Shown here in pieces: positions 22,055 to 33,438 of a stretch of 64,000 nt of DNA. The position numbers were made by a program, and so were the translations under genes. The stretch is from assembly GCA_026419775.2 (NCBI GenBank), contig JAOPGA020000950.1, positions 82,457 to 146,456 of the forward strand, read 5' to 3'. The DNA is from Acrasis kona. Lineage: Eukaryota; Heterolobosea; Eutetramitea; Acrasida; Acrasidae. The number at the start of each line of letters is the position of its first letter. Positions within the stretch are counted from its first letter, which is position 1. The notes beneath the pieces are model-generated. The model was not told the origin of the DNA. It searched no databases and worked only from the letters and a program-made list of their open reading frames with translations.

Positions 22055-22623
22055 CTACTCTCCACTTGTTTCTTGATTGTCAGACTTCAGTGAAGATGCT
22101 CTGGATATGATTAGATCTTGTTCCTCTCTCAAAGGATCCGATATTTCAAAGATACAATGGTTAGTGAACGCATCTTCGGGACTCGGCTCTAGGAAACTGA
22201 ATGGAAAGTCGTGAGCCTCGCCATCAGATCTTGTAACCATCGGCATTAATTTGAAAACATTTTTAGAGGGGTTCTCTTGATGCACCATGCATTTAATTTC
22301 GAAGAAGAATATCTTGTTGATGATGTTCACCGTGGAAGTGGGTATCATTTGATAATAAAATGTTCCAACAAAATGATATTCCTGAAGGCAATTATACCCT
22401 GGATCCCATGGAGATGGCACAGGCTTTTTGTTACACTCAAACACTGTTGATAATTGTTAACAAAAGACCCCATGTGGTGCTTACGGGAAAGTGCTTTTGT
22501 CATCTTCGGTTTGATTGTATCTGTACAAATATTAGTGGCTTGTCCCTTTATTATCTTTCTGTCATAAAGCTGTATGTCATAAGCAGTGAGGTTCTGCAAC
22601 TCCACGCTGCATTTGTTTCCCAT
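22055..22623 (-). CDS. Orphan two-exon protein of about 175 residues
   Basis: Exon 1 22485-22623 and exon 2 22055-22443; a 41-bp GTAAGC...CAG intron joins them in phase 1 (..TKALS|LFECNKKP..). The product has no signal peptide or membrane helix. It starts MGNKCSVELQNLTAYD, where Gly2 could be myristoylated. Later comes an aromatic block WDPGYNCLQEYHFVGTFYYQ and an acidic Ser-rich C-terminus. The pattern of beta-strand-like stretches suggests a compact beta fold, but I do not recognise the family. The good splice junction and absence of stops support a real gene. It is downstream of, and on the same strand as, NOL9, 45 bp after that gene's stop. Confidence 0.55.
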
Positions 22624-22668
22624 CTCATAAAGATTCTTATTTACAACAAAGTTTGTTTAAATGCTTCG

Positions 22669-24502
22669 CTATTTATTTAATGCTTTTTGCTTGTCGCGCA
22701 ATACAGAGACCTGTCCCTCAACAGCACCACCCATCCCGAACCGTTGCATTTCTATGGCAGCAGAAGAAATATAGGGTGTATTTCCACCAACACCACTCTT
22801 CGAAAATAGATTTGGTACTTCTACTTTAGTGCACAACAACGTATTGATGGTGCCCAACAAATCACGTTGTATGGGTGTAATTAGTTCAAAACAAGAATCA
22901 GACATGTAAATACAAGACACAATTGCAAATCCCAACATTTTTAAATTTGTGGGCATCTTTTCAACAAAACAAGGAAGATTAGATTCTTCGATCTCATACT
23001 CTTCATCATCAACTCCCAATGCCACGACAGTACCATTCAATCTATACATGCATTCTTGTAAAGGAATGCCATCGTCTAGCAAAATTCTAAATCGATTCCA
23101 CGGCACCTTATACCTACAAGAAGAATCAAGTAAAACATTTTGCAAAAATTCACTGGAATTTGGAAGTGGGTTTTCAACAAAATAAGAAAAAAACAAGGCA
23201 TTGTAAAAATATTTGGACTGTTTCTTGTCATAATACTTTGAAATTTCATCATGCTCCATCGCATAAATTTTCATCTTCTTTTCAAGATGCTTTGGGTCGC
23301 GAGGCATTTTATCTTGAGGACAAATTTGTAAAAATCTCAAAGCATGATCCAACGTCGAGTGTTCAAATCTGATTCCACATATTGATTCATAATCAATATT
23401 ACCAAAGTTGGAATCTAATTTGTCAAAATTTGATCTGTCCTTGATTTTAATCAAGTGATGAGGAGTAAACACACGGATTAATTCTAAAAGAGAATAATAA
23501 CCTGCACCCTTTGAATGATTGTAACAATGCACGACAAGAGGTATTTTTTTTAATTTATAAATGTTAATTAATTTCAAAACACATTTCATATACAAGTCAA
23601 CATTATGCTCTGGATCACTAAAACCAAAAAATTCACTATTCATTGTAATATCCTTATTAAAAATAACAGAAGAACAAGATGGGCCAATTAAAGGTGATGT
23701 AATTTCAATTAATGATAATTGTCCACTGATGCTGAATTCAGGTGCGGATGGGTCCAAATCAAGATAACACACCGAAGGATGCGAGTTGAGCAGCGAATTG
23801 ATGAGGTAACGACAAAATGTTGATTTTCCAGAGTAGGGCAAACCAGTTACCATGATGATTTGTCGCTTCTTCTCTTTTTGTGTGATCATGGACGTGAGTT
23901 TCGTCATTTCTGAATTGAACTTGATTGTGGAGGAGGCTGTGGTTGTGTCGTTGTGAATTTGTTTTGTAACATCCAAGAGTCCATCCACAATGTAGTTGTT
24001 TGTAAAGTTTTGATAGTGTTTGTCGTTTAGGTACTTGTTGATGATGATTTGTAGTTTTTGTTGGGAATGTGTGACGTCTTGTTGGGCTTTCTTCCTCTTT
24101 TTCGAAGGTGGCTCTTTTGTGCCTTCGCTGGGATTCAAACTTTCAAAAAGTACAACTGCATAATCGCTCATGTGTTTTGGAATTGCACTCGGCAATGAGA
24201 TTTGTTGTTCCGCAGCCACAAGTGATTTTAATTCCAAGTCGGTGATGTTGTGTGCAACTTGATTGGATTCAATATTAATTATTCCAAACCTTGGTATAGC
24301 ATTGACCACAATAGATTGCAACGAGTTTATTGGGACCAAATCTGTTTGGGTCAAATTATAACCCAAAACCGTTATCGACCCATGTATTAGATACAATCTA
24401 CAACTTCCAAACACACTGATAACCTATTTACAATGTCAGATAAAAGATATTGTCATTACACACACTGTTGGCTTCAATCAAACGAACGACCTTTTGTGTC
24501 AT
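22669..24502 (-). CDS. NOL9: Polynucleotide 5'-kinase NOL9/GRC3-like
   Basis: Exon 1 24464-24502 (MTQKVVRLIEANS) and exon 2 22669-24423, joined by a 40-bp intron with donor GTGTGTAA. About 595 residues. GRC3/NOL9 kinases phosphorylate RNA 5' ends during ITS2 processing in the nucleolus. Seen here: Walker A in VTGLPYSGKSTFCRYL, the family motif YLDLDPSAPEFSISG (Walker B-like region with LDLDP), and IGPS lid segment. A basic patch PPSKKRKK precedes the kinase domain and may be a nuclear localisation signal. The first exon is needed because the large open frame has no ATG near its true N-terminus. Assignment to GRC3/NOL9 rather than Clp1 rests on the LDPSAPEF wording and is good but not certain. 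Confidence 0.82.
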
Positions 24503-24793
24503 TTTTACAAAGAATCAGGAAACTTTGAGCTTCTAGATTTAAGTACACTTAAAATAAAGATTATTGCTGCTCATGATCGCAGAATAGCTTATGTAAGAAT
24601 ACATGCAAAACTGCCAAAGAAAGCGGGAATGGAAAACGTCCATTTGATCTTTGGGGGTGACATTGATTTTGGTTAGTCAACTCAACCTCTCCAATCAAAC
24701 ACCAAACTTTTTTTCTCACACCAAGCTAGAGACCCTTGTTTATTCCAATTTTCGCTTAAACAATTGAATAATCAACCTTTGTATAAATCAAAT

Positions 24794-26743
24794 ATGTCAT
24801 CGAAGGGTTCGGGTTCGTTTAAATACTCATAAAATATTCTCACCACCCAACCCGCATTAACAGAGGAGGAAAACGAAGAAACTTTGTACCCCATCGCTAT
24901 TTTGATAGACGAACTTAAAAACGAAGATCTTCAGCTACGTTTGAACTCAATAAAGAGGTTGAGCACCATTAGTTCAGCACTTGGACCCGATCGTACGCGC
25001 ACCGAATTGATACCATTCCTCAACGGTAAACGCTACATGCCAACCATTTCATCATAACATTTAGAATCATGTATTGATGATGAGGACGAAGTTTTATTAG
25101 CCTTGGCCGAAGAACTTGGAAATTTCGTTTCCGCAGTAGGAGGAGCAGAGAAGGCTAGTTGTTTATTAGCTCCCTTGGAAACACTGTGCAATGTAGAAGA
25201 AGCAACCGTCAGGGACAAGGTATGTCATTTTATTCTCGTCATCATGTTCGTCACAATCGTCACAGGCCGTCAAATCCCTGAACAAGATTGCAACCGAAAT
25301 GAAGGCCATACAACAGACAGATCAACATTTTCTTCCGCTAGTAAGAAGGCTATCCTCGGGCGACTGGTTCACCTCCAGATCGTCATCTTGCGGTCTCTTT
25401 GCCGTTGTATATCCGCTGTGTAATAATGAAATCAAGGCAGAATTAAGACAGTATGTGACGCGCTTTCAATCACGATCGCTAACCTCCATCGCAGAACGTA
25501 TGGTAAATTATGCACCGACTCCACTCCCATGGTGAGAAGATCGGCAGCGACTCACTTGGGAGAATTTGCATCCAAGGTAGAAAAGGAACACGTGACCACC
25601 GAACTCATCAACATGTTCCAACACATTCGCGACGACGAACAAGACAGCGTGAGATTGCTGGCCATCCAAAACTGCGTGGCCTTTGCGAACATTTTGAGCG
25701 CAAAGGAAAGCCTTCAGTACGTGTTCCCGTGCATCAAATCATGCAGCACCGATAAATCATGGAGGGTGCGCTACATGGTGGCCGAACATTTCAGAGCACT
25801 GTGCGAGAGCATGGGACCCGAAGTGGTCAGGAACGAATTGGTCGGCATCTACGTCAAGTTGACTCAGGACACTGAAGCAGAGGTGAGAACGGCAGCAGGC
25901 GTCAAGATTGCAGAGGTGTGCAGCTTGATCCCGAAGGAACTGCTGATCAAGGACGTGTTGGCGCCCATCGAGACGCTCGTCTACGACAAATCCGAACACG
26001 TGCGCGCCGCACTGGCCAGCGACATTATGGGATTAGCGCCAGCGTTAGGAAAGGACGACACCATCAAGTACTTGGTGCCCTTGTTCCTACAATTGCTCAA
26101 GGACGAGTACCCTGAGGTCAGGCTCAACATTATCAGCAAATTGGACGTCGTGAACCAGGTGATTGGCGTGGACCTGTTGGCACAAAGCTTGCTGCCAGCC
26201 ATCGTCGAGTTGGCGGAAGATAAGCAGTGGAGAGTTCGATTGGCCATCATCGAATACATTCCGCTGTTGGCGAGTCAATTGGGCGTTCGATTCTTTGACG
26301 ACAAGCTCAGCAACTTGTGCATGACTTGGCTAGCCGACAGCGTGTTCAGCATCAGAGAAGCAGCCACCAACAATTTGAAAAAGCTGACCGAGATTTTCGG
26401 AGTGGACTGGGCCAGGAACAACTTGTTGCCCAGAGTGATGGCCATGAGCAACAATAGCAATTACTTGTACCGGATGACCACCTTGTTCGCCATCAGCGTG
26501 TTGGCGTCGGTGTTGAACGGGGAGCTGATTGCGGAGAAGATGCTGGGCGTGGCCTTGAACATGAGCAAGGACCCCGTGCCAAACATTCGATTCAACGTCG
26601 CCAAGACGCTACAGATTATCATTCCGAGGGTCGAACCAAGAATTGTACAGGATCAGATTAGACCTTGTTTGACCGTTTTGAGCCAAGACGATGATCCAGA
26701 TGTCAAGTACTTTGCTGCACAGGCGCTCCATCATGTGATTTAA
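24794..26743 (+). CDS. PPP2R1A: PP2A 65-kDa scaffold subunit A (HEAT repeats)
   Basis: Exons inferred: 24794-24812, 24864-25025, 25065-25219, 25266-25450, 25495-26743, each joining in frame. The product (~590 residues) is HEAT repeats throughout. It matches PR65/A closely, for example [40 protein letters not shown]-like text, [39 protein letters not shown] and [13 protein letters not shown]. The scaffold holds catalytic C and regulatory B subunits of protein phosphatase 2A. The first exon codes only about six residues; its donor is the weakest call (phase requires GTTCGT rather than GTTTAA). GC content is higher in the last exon than in nearby genes. The stop is 9 bp from the convergent syntaxin stop. 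Confidence 0.95.
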
Positions 26744-26752
26744 TAAATTTTA

Positions 26753-27642
26753 TTATGAAACGATGCATCTCTTTGTGATTTGCTTGGTCACGGTCATGTT
26801 CTTTGCTTGCTTCAAGTTTTTCGTTCCCTTTTCAATGTATTCGTTGGCCTTGTGCACGTTGTCCGCAATGTTGTCGATGAGTTGGTCCTGTTCTGCCAAG
26901 ATTGTGGAAAAGTCTACGAACAGTTGATGTATCTCCGCCATGCCCCTGGATAATTCCTGTATGGCTGCGTGCGTTTCGATTGCAAGAGCGAGTTCTGCGT
27001 TGAGCGTGTCTTTTTGAGTGGATGTGAGCTTGAGTTCGGTCTTGAATAGGTTTTGTGGGTTCATGTTGGGATCGTCGCACAGCTCGTCGATTTCCTCCTC
27101 GGTCATGTCCGATTTTACCAACTGTATGGACCTCTTCATTCTCTTCTTTTTTTCGAATTGATGCTTCTCTTGCATCTTTTGATATGCCTTGACCAGGTTG
27201 GCGAAATCTCTGGACAGATTGGTGTGATGGATTTCTGCTATGCGTACAAAGGCGCTGTTTCCTTCCTTCTTTTTTTCTTCCTTTACGACGCCTGACATTT
27301 CTTCTAGGTAGGTCTTGATGTTTTTTACATCCAGAGATATTTTCTTGTTGTGTTCGGAAATCTCCTTATCATACTCTATGAAAAGTGATATTGAGGACGC
27401 GTGAATTTTTCATTTTACATACTGGTCTGTTCTTCTTGTGTTACGGCTCCTATAGATTTTTTGTGAGATTTTTCAAGTTTGGAGAGATAGGAGTTAACGT
27501 CCTTCATGCTGGATTCAATTTTTCTAACTTCCTCTTGATGTTCTCTTAGTGCAATGCCAACTTCGTCGTCTGGTGGTGTCTCGAATTCGTCATCCTCGTC
27601 TTCTTCTCGGTACTTGTTGAACTCTTTCAATCTATTGTTCAT
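26753..27642 (-). CDS. Qa-SNARE (syntaxin) without membrane anchor, CaaX-like end
   Basis: Exon 1 27423-27642, exon 2 26753-27375. The product is about 280 residues. The N-terminal part is charged and helical (Habc-like). The SNARE motif is near the end: ELALAIETHAAIQELSRGM, then EIHQLFVDFSTILAEQDQLI with the zero-layer Gln in the expected place, then DNIADNVHKANEYIEKG. Normally a membrane helix follows directly. Here the sequence continues NLKQAKNMTVTKQITKRCIVS and stops. The last four residues CIVS fit a CaaX prenylation box with Ser favouring farnesyl. No further exon fits because the PP2A gene ends 9 bp away. Membrane fusion role is inferred from the family. See findings. Confidence 0.85.
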
Positions 27643-28286
27643 GGTTGTTGTGACTTATGAACAGATGTCAATTGTCTTTCAAATTGAACAGTTGACTATA
27701 TAAAATATTCCACTGGAACAATTTTGCTAAAGAATTGAGCGATGTCGATAATGATCCTATTTTGTTGTGTACTCTCGAAATGAGTAATAAAGGATGTTAT
27801 AGTGGTTAGTCTTGGTTGAAGTGGCTACAAAAGTAATGACTTCAAATTCACATTGTCTGAGTCAGGCCGCTGTTATGTGTTATGTCAATGTATCCTTCTG
27901 AGGTCGATAGTAGCTCGAATTAACAAACAACTATGTTGGTTCATGTCTGTTTGTTACATCGAAATTTCCAAATTAATTTAAAAAATTGCAAACGCCATTA
28001 TATACAGCTTTGTTTGAATTGAGGATATTTGGTTTCGACAGCCGTTAGTATTCTACAACGACTAGATTACTATCAACTTTTGTTTCTCAATCTTGTTTTC
28101 AACGGTGGTACGTAATGTATTTCACCACAGAGATCTGCCAGCAGATGTATATCTACCTGAAGTAACCAAAAATATGTCCTCTCCCCAGCTCTGGAACAAC
28201 AATAGGCCTCTTCAACCATTTTAATCTATGCGAGATTTACAATTTTATTGTAATGATTTTCTCTGACCGAATTTCTACAGCGCAGG
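27643..28286. other. Intergenic region with short open stretches
   Basis: About 640 bp between the syntaxin start and the next plus-strand ORF. A TATA-like TTTTATATAG on the minus strand about 55 bp above the syntaxin ATG (27692-27701) may be its core promoter. On the plus strand, short open stretches near 27700-27800 and 28025-28215 (ending PLQPF, TAA at ~28225) could be spliced together, but the model would need a 220-bp intron, far longer than any other here. I do not call a gene. Confidence 0.4.
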
Positions 28287-29434
28287 ATGCCGTTTGTTCT
28301 GTTCCTATCGGGATGTAGCACGTATTCGTCTTTGGAAAAATTTATAAATGTTGAAGTTAAAAAAGCTCCAGAAGATAAAATAAAGGCAATGAAGAAGAAG
28401 CTCTTCACACCAAAAACTTTAAACAAAATACTATCGAAGTTCGACTCTGATACCCAATCTAGACAAGATTTCGAAGACAGCTATCGAATACTAGACGAAA
28501 ATGACCGAGATCCTTGGATGACCATTCAGTTTCGGGAAGTTACACTACCAGTTTGCGAAGATGAGGACAAAAGTAGAAAAGAAGAAAAACCAAAGAGATA
28601 TGGGTACATTACATTTAGTGTGAGCACATCATCGCAAAGATATCTTAGAAACATCATAAAAGCACTTCGTCATAGTGTGAAAATGACGGAGTATATAAGC
28701 AACTCGCATGTAGTAATAAATGACAGTGCCATAAAAAGACAAAACAATGATTCTGACCTGATAACAGAAACTTGTTTGAAGGAAGTATTACTAGGATCAA
28801 ATAAAACATTTACAAACATGCAGAGGGAATCATGGTTAGAGAGGCTTGAGTTTATGAAAACCAAGGTGAGTTAATTGTTCAACATGCCACCTTAATTCAT
28901 AAGAAATTAGCTCCCATAGAGTTTGCAGTAGCTAACATGGATATGGTTAGAGAATATTTCTCATTTAGCGTTGTAGGGCTACCACAAAGATCTGAGTTTC
29001 TCGAGACTATTCACCAAGCTATACCGCTTGGCCTACGGTTGATTGGGGCCGACCCAAACACACCAATTGAAGGCGATGATACCGTAAATAGCATGTATGT
29101 GTCTGATAAAAGAACAACACTATCAAAAGTTGTCATATCTTGGCATGAAGAAGATGATAATAAGATTACAATCCAACCAAACCATAACTGCAGACCAGCA
29201 GAGGTACTGAGAACAATTAATTGGAACTCTCTTTCTTCTTGTACTCTTTTGGTGCTCCATACCATAACTACTTTCTATAATATCAATTTTTTTAATGACG
29301 TTTTATTTTGTGGCAAGCCCATCAGCAATGTTTTGTGGAGTAAAATACAAAAGAAAAGTAATGGTTTGGGCGTTGATTTTCATTTGTTTTGGCAAGAATA
29401 TAGTGTGGGGTCATCACCTTCAATAAATAGATGA
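28287..29434 (+). CDS. Orphan protein of about 360 residues
   Basis: Exon 1 28287-28865 and exon 2 from 28911 to 29434, with a ~45-bp intron (donor GTGAGT, acceptor TTAG) joining ..FMKTK to APIEFAVAN... The start MPFVLFLSGCSTYSS has a short hydrophobic stretch but no convincing signal peptide. The middle is Lys/Asp-rich; a conserved-looking block is YGYITFSVSTSSQRYLRNII. The C-terminus is aromatic and hydrophobic (FNDVLFCGKPISNVLW). I recognise no family. The splice, the length of the open frames and low-GC third positions like its neighbours support it as coding. It lies on the same strand as the AlaX gene but 90 bp upstream, so no functional link is shown. Confidence 0.6.
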
Positions 29435-29524
29435 ACATTAATCAAGATGTGTTCTTTTAATTATGAAACTGGAAGGCAAATTAAGCATTTTACATTTTGA
29501 TTCAGCTAGCTCGAGTTGCATTCA

Positions 29525-30349
29525 ATGTTCAGAAAAACCCTAATCAACCTACTCAAAATGACAAGAACAGAGCACGCATACCTGAATGACACGTTTTTAT
29601 TTGAACACAATGGATCAAAAGTTGTGAATGTTTCAAGATCGGAGAATGAGCCGAAGCAAAGTGTTGTACTCTTAAACTCCACTATCTTCCACCCACAGGT
29701 AAATACTCCACCATTTGATAATTGACGCAAATAGGGAGGAGGGCAACCCTCCGATGTCGGTATAATATCTGATGGACAGACCACCTTCAAAGTATTGAAG
29801 GCAATAAAAAGCGGAGAACAAGTTCAACATTTGGGAACTTTCGAACCAGAGGATAGCACATTCGAAGAAAATGCAATAGTCCATCAAACTGTAGACAAGG
29901 ATTCGCGTCTACAAAATGCATCTTTACATTCAGCCGGTCACCTGATCGATTTTGCAGTCAAGCTCATAGGGTTTGACAAGTGGACGTCTTCAAAAGGATA
30001 TCACTTTCCACAATCGCCCTATGTAGAATACAACCACAATGGACAGTACACAAAGGAGAGTGAAATCGTTGAAACATTAAATGTTGAATTAGACAAACTA
30101 TTAAAAAAGAATGAAAATGTCAAAGTTGAGATGGTTCCATATGATAAAGTATGTGAGATACTAAAGTGGACGGAAATCCCCTCATATCTTCCTGCTGGTG
30201 AACCTGTGAGGACAATTAATTATGGAGGAATATGCGGTGCTTGCAGCGGAACTCATGTAAACACTTTTGGTCAAATAGGGTCCAAAATTACAATCAAAAG
30301 TGCGAAAAAGAAAGGTGCTGTGGTTAGGGTTAGTTATAAAGTTGAATAA
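29525..30349 (+). CDS. AlaX-type alanyl-tRNA editing protein
   Basis: Exons 29525-29698 and 29735-30349. It is expected to remove Ser or Gly from mischarged tRNA-Ala in trans. Visible motifs of the editing fold: STIFHPQGGGQPSDVG (the strand and Gly-rich loop), the zinc-binding HSAGHLID (HxxxH) and CSGTH (CxxxH) near the C-terminus, and TSSKGYHFPQSPYVEY. No aminoacylation domain is present, so this is a stand-alone editor rather than AlaRS. Two in-frame starts are possible, 29525 (MFRKTLINLLK, somewhat amphipathic and basic, so perhaps a mitochondrial presequence) and 29558 (MTRTEHAYLND). The second starts exactly where the family usually does. The gene is well supported. Confidence 0.88.
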
Positions 30350-30518
30350 ACATGCGTTTTTAACATTGAAGACATACGTTTTGTTACTGCGGATAAGCAT
30401 TTTGCTACTGCAACCCATAGTGATATGAACAGATTATGTGTTAGCTTTCATACGTTTAGTCCCAAACAGAGACGTGTGTTGTTACTCCGCTACAACACGT
30501 GTTAATTTTCTCCGGTTT

Positions 30519-30526
30519 CTTTATAA
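30519..30526 (+). promoter_or_regulatory. TATA-like box before the GH31 gene
   Basis: The octamer TTTATAAA lies about 45 bp upstream of the alpha-glucosidase ATG, in a gap of 220 bp after the AlaX stop. Position and sequence fit a core promoter, but no start site can be seen in DNA. Confidence 0.35.
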
Positions 30527-30570
30527 AAGCCGACCGGACATTTCACTATTAATATTTATTTCTAAACAAG

Positions 30571-33329
30571 ATGATAGTGAAGGTATTGCTTCTGCTTTGC
30601 GCAATATATACTGCACTCGCAGATCCTGTTTATCAGCTACGTAACCTTGTTAGAACTGATGTAGGCTACACCGGAGACTTGCACCTTGAAAGTGGAAGGT
30701 AAGTAGCACTCAACAGCAATTAGCTATAACAAATCTTCAGCTCAGGACCATACGGAAGAGACATCAAGAACCTCAAATTTGAGTTGACATTAGAGACGGA
30801 CACAAGATTAAGAATGAGAATTGTCGACCGCGACTCAAAGAGGTGGGAAGTGCCAAATGTTGTAAGAACAGGCCGTCCAACCTCCGCACCAAAGAATGTA
30901 AGTATATGTTTTTACCCTGCATTGCTAAATCTCTCAGCCCAAGTACACAGTCGACTTCAGAGCAAAGCCATTTGGTTTTGAAGTCAAAAGATTCCCATCA
31001 AGAGAGGTCATTTTCTCAACCCTAAACACACCTTTTGTTTACTCTGACCAATTCATTACAATCGGTACCACATTCCCCAAAGCACAACCCCATCTATATG
31101 GTTTCGGAGAACGTGCTGCCCCCCTCCGTCTAGAGACAGATGACAGTCGCTACACAATGTTCAACTTGGACAACACCAACACATACAAAGAGAATCTTTA
31201 CGGTTCACACCCATTCTTTATGGAATTTAGAAACCACTCCGCTTATGGTGTATTCTTACTAAATTCAAACGCTCAGGATGTCATAATCAAAGATACTCCA
31301 AGACCCACCCTCAACTTGATAGTAAGTAGAAATCATCTTTGTCACCGTAACATTTCATCAGACCATCGGAGGCGTCATTGATTTATTCTTCTTCTTGGGA
31401 CCACAACCCTCAGATGTCATCCAACAATATCATCAAGTAATCGGCACTCCATTCCTACCTCCATTCTGGAGTCTTGGGTGGCATCAATGCCGTTACGGAT
31501 ACAAGTCGCTTGCCGAACTCCAAACCGTCGTCAACAAGTACAAGGAAAATGAATTACCTTTGGACACCATATGGTCCGACATTGACTACATGCAAGTAAG
31601 TAAACAAAAAAAAACACTTCACTAAAAACAAAAGGACTACAAGGATTTCACTTGGGATAAAACTCGCTACCCTCAAGATCAAGTCAAATCATTCGTCGAC
31701 ACGTTACACAAAAACAACCAACAATACATGGTCATTGTTGATCCGGGAATTCACGCGGAGAATGGATACGCACCATACGAAGATGGAATCGCTCAAGATG
31801 TTTTCATCAAGAAAGCAGACAACAAGACCATCGCAATCAACAAAGTATGGCCCGGATACTGCGCATTCCCCGACTTTACACATCCCAACACTGAAAAATA
31901 CTGGGATGGTCTGGTCGGAGATTTCCTAAACGACGTCCCCATCGATGGATTATGGCTCGATATGAACGAACAAGCATGTTTCTGCGAAGGAGAAGGTCCG
32001 TGTCCACCAGAACCATTAACACCAGACGACAGCCCGTCTTACATTTACAACTTTACGATCACTCCGAAGAGAGATCCGTTACCTGGTTTCGACGCAATGT
32101 ACCCTCCTTACACGCCTGGATCTCAATACAACCGTACTTTGTCGTCCAAATCACTTCGCCCTGATACCTTGACTCACTTGGGTCTTCAATACGACGTTCA
32201 CAACTTGTACGGTCTGTATCAAATCAACTCCACGGCGAGGAGTTTACAAAAGTATAGAGATCAGAAACGCGCGATGATTCTGACGAGAGGTAACTTTGTA
32301 GGTATGGGATCGATGGCTGCTCATTGGACAGGCGACAATTGGTCTTCTTGGCTCTACTTGCGTTTGAGCATTTCTGGTATTTTGAACATGCAATTGTTCG
32401 GCATTCAATTCGTTGGTTCCGATATTTGTGGTTTCTTGAACGATACTACCTACGAATTGTGCTCGAGATGGACCCAAGTGGGTTCTTTGTATCCATTTAG
32501 TCGTAATCATAATGGCCTTAATCAAAGGGCACAAGAGCCATATGTATTTGGTGGCGAATTCACTGCCATGGCTAGAACTCACTTGAATCTTCGTTATTCT
32601 CTCTTGTTTTACATGTATACTCAGTTCTTTATGGGTAGCATCAATCAAGGTACCGTCTGGAGACCTTTGTTTGTTGAATTCCCTCAAGATGACGAAGCAA
32701 ATACTGCTCATAACGATGCTCAGTTCTTGGTCGGTCCTTCCTTGTTGTGTAGTCCCGTGTTGACTCAGGGCCATACCTCCGTCAAAGCCTACTTCCCAGG
32801 TACCGATGGATGGTATGACTATTACACTGGTCAATTCGTATCCAGAGGTAGACAAACTCTGGTCTTGAATGCTCCTTGGGACTTTTTGCCTCTTCATGTC
32901 CGTGGTGGTAGAGTTATTGTAAAGAACACGCCTGCCTTGACCTCTGCCGAGACTAGAAAGAAACCCATCTCATTGTTGGTTGCCATCAACTCTTCGGGTG
33001 CAAAGGGTGGTTTGTACTTGGACGACGGCGAATCGCTGGAAACCATCGAGAACAACAAGTACACATTCGTGTCGTACAAGGCGGAAGTACTCAAGGGACG
33101 CAACCACGTAAGATTGTTGAATAACGTTCAGAATCCGAGTGGTTATGTTGAATCACAAGATATTTTAATTAACGAAATTGTCTTTTATGGAATTGTTGGG
33201 CATAGTTGTAGAGTCGAACAAAAGGGAGAACTCTTGCCATTCCATATTGGGGCTAACAATGTTTTGACTGTTTCCGTGAGAGTAGGAGTTCAAAAGAGTT
33301 TGGACATCACCGTATTGTGCGTTGAGTGA
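30571..33329 (+). CDS. Secreted or lysosomal GH31 alpha-glucosidase
   Basis: Exons inferred: 30571-30698, 30741-30897, 30938-31321, 31362-31595, 31635-33329. About 865 residues. A signal peptide is visible (MIVKVLLLLCAIYTALA). The N-terminal domain has HLYGFGERAAPLRL, then the barrel begins with FLPPFWSLGWHQCRYGY. DTIWSDIDYMQ is the substrate-binding Asp region. The catalytic nucleophile is in DGLWLDMNEQA and the acid/base Asp in AAHWTGDNWSSW. The C-terminal beta domains follow (FLPLHVRGG). A Cys/Pro loop after the nucleophile (CFCEGEGPCPPEP) resembles the acid alpha-glucosidase/maltase-glucoamylase group. It would release glucose from maltose or glycogen outside the cell or in digestive vacuoles. 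Exons join in frame at every intron (37-44 bp). Confidence 0.95.
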
Positions 33330-33438
33330 ATCCATAAAAACTTAAAATAAATCACTTCTTTTATTGGTTATCTTGGTAGTTGTCACTTGTCAGTCATATT
33401 AGGATTGGTCCTTCACTTTTCAAACAATACATTCACAG

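Noticed and set aside
24421-24676. Plus-strand open frame overlapping the NOL9 start, text resembling one WD40 repeat (DLSTLKIKIIAAHD).
   Set aside because: No ATG in good context, no splice partner, and it overlaps the well-supported first exon and intron of NOL9 on the other strand.
32244-32897. 217-codon minus-strand frame.
   Set aside because: Antisense to the GH31 catalytic exon; no recognisable protein.
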